This document shows, one piece after another, positions 22,229-23,119 of a stretch of DNA of 23,119 bases. The DNA lies in IMG/VR virus record IMGVR_UViG_3300027796_000048, positions 1 to 23,119 of that record, one strand, 5' to 3'. Both the position numbers and the translations under genes were made by a program. Source of the DNA: a virus. A model generated the notes under the pieces. That model did not search any database, was not told the DNA's origin, and was given only the letters and a program-made list of their open reading frames with translations. How positions within the stretch are numbered: the first letter of the stretch is position 1; each line of letters begins with the position of its first letter.

Positions 22229-22798
22229 ATGAATATAACTATACAAAACTCAGAAGAAATATTTAATGAAATAAATGGAAGGTTATGGGATATACCATTT
22301 GATAACTCACAGTTTCAAAATGAAAATTTTATTATCAATTCTGCATTGACTCCTGAGAGATCTTATCGTTCAGCGGCATTGCGATTGCAAAATCGGCTTA
22401 ACGCTTTGAAAGACGCAAAATTTAAGTCTATGAAAGATGATGTAAAGAAACGACAACTCAAACATAAGATTGAAAATGAGAGGGATGAATTTGAGAAAGA
22501 GCTATTATGTATTGAGCTGTTAGAACTCGAAGCCAATGAACCATATACAGCGAAACTAATTAATGACGCTATTGTTGAGTCTAATCAGTTATATAACTTT
22601 ATTCAATCATGCCCTAAGTATACAAGAGAAGAGTTTGAGAAAGCTGAGAGGGGTCATTTTGAACAAAGACTACTGCAAGAAGCCAATGGTATCACAGGGG
22701 CATTGAAATCACTTGTAGATATGGGGGTTGATATGAATGCTTTAAAGCAAGGACAATTACAATATAAGGAGCAAGAAGATGCTTTACGGATACGTTAA
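22229..22798 (+). CDS. coiled-coil protein of the fibre block (189 aa)
   Basis: No family is recognised. The 189-residue product is charged and helical, with a long coiled coil (residues about 55-100, rich in Lys, Glu and Leu) and a C-terminal part YTREEFEKAERGHFEQRLLQ followed by EANGITGALKSLVDMG. It follows directly after the adhesin gene (stop and start adjoin), with AAGGA upstream. Helical proteins here often act as fibre-assembly chaperones, but that is an inference from position only. Its last 20 bases overlap the next gene. Confidence 0.52.
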   Translation: MNITIQNSEEIFNEINGRLWDIPFDNSQFQNENFIINSALTPERSYRSAALRLQNRLNALKDAKFKSMKDDVKKRQLKHKIENERDEFEKELLCIELLELEANEPYTAKLINDAIVESNQLYNFIQSCPKYTREEFEKAERGHFEQRLLQEANGITGALKSLVDMGVDMNALKQGQLQYKEQEDALRIR

Positions 22799-23119
22799 AA
22801 AGGTTGGCAATACCTTTGAGTTTTTATCGAACGAAGGGATTGAAGTTAGTTTAGTTGTATATAACCCTCAGTTCTTGGACGCGTCAAGCGTTGATTTTTT
22901 GCTTAGTATTGGGGTTTATCGTACTGAGTTAATACCTACACCTGTTAACGCATTGGACAAAGACGGTACGTACTACTTCAATTTAAGAGCTGACAACATT
23001 GTTGAATATCGTCCAAACTATACAATAGGAGTGCGTATTCCTAAGTCACTAACTCCTCGTCAAGTACGATTGATTCTTAATCAATATGGGTTGAGATCAA
23101 ATGTGGAAACTGCTATAGC
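22779..23119 (+). CDS. hypothetical tail/assembly-type protein (partial)
   Basis: An open frame starts at ATG 22779 with TAAGGAG 7 bases upstream and runs off the right edge; 113 codons are visible. It overlaps the previous gene by 20 bases. The last visible segment SLTPRQVRLILNQYGLRSNV follows the pattern (TPRQ-x-RL-x-L-x-x-x-GL-x-x-VE-x-AI) seen at the end of many small phage tail-fibre-associated proteins, so the gene is probably almost complete. The N-terminal part (GYVKKVGNTFEFLSNEGIEV) is beta-rich. The precise function is unknown. Confidence 0.6.
   Translation, partial: MLYGYVKKVGNTFEFLSNEGIEVSLVVYNPQFLDASSVDFLLSIGVYRTELIPTPVNALDKDGTYYFNLRADNIVEYRPNYTIGVRIPKSLTPRQVRLILNQYGLRSNVETAI

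Overview
The window is part of a tailed-phage or prophage genome with a P22-like (short-tailed) virion module. Small subunit and large subunit of terminase, portal (723 aa), scaffold, coat (425 aa), gp4-like and gp10-like head-tail proteins, ejection proteins and tail fibres follow one another on the + strand with almost no gaps. The DNA is A+T-rich, starts are mostly ATG with AGGAG-type ribosome binding sites, and promoters look like lone extended -10 boxes (TG-N-TANAAT) without clear -35 boxes. That style fits a host such as a member of Campylobacterota, but the sequence alone does not prove the host. No integrase, repressor, lysis, replication, tRNA or CRISPR locus was seen inside the window.

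Layout. Bases 1-1300 hold the end of an early operon of tightly overlapping small genes: a partial gene, a 49-aa helix-turn-helix-like protein, a coiled-coil protein, an HNH nuclease of the Ref/DUF968 type, a PD-(D/E)XK nuclease of the DUF1064 type, and a small Cys-containing protein. Bases 1301-1435 have no gene but contain a -10 box and strong RNA stems. The only minus-strand gene (1436-1795, DUF5856-like) diverges from the virion operon across a palindromic -10 element. Bases 1915-9054 carry packaging and capsid genes. Bases 9051-11319 carry a gp10-like gene that appears split in two by an inserted kelch-type beta-propeller. Bases 11316-17968 carry a small tail-associated protein, an acetyltransferase-like protein, two ejection proteins and a 1498-aa giant virion protein with an HELLH metallopeptidase motif and an A+T-rich inserted domain. 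Bases 18007-23119 carry the adhesion module: a self-cleaving S74-type fibre with about sixteen 17-residue repeats, small proteins, a second fibre with duplicated modules, a six-repeat propeller protein and two assembly-type genes, the last cut by the window edge.

How it works together. Terminase packages DNA through the portal into a coat shell built on the scaffold. The gp4- and gp10-like proteins close the head, the 11895-17968 products are probably packaged and ejected with the DNA, and the fibres and propellers bind the host. A recurring promoter-like element lies before portal, scaffold, the acetyltransferase/ejection block and the fibre block, suggesting separately boosted transcription units. 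The most unusual points are the split gp10 with a kelch cassette, the shared promoter element, the palindromic divergent promoter and the possible structured RNA at 1316-1430.
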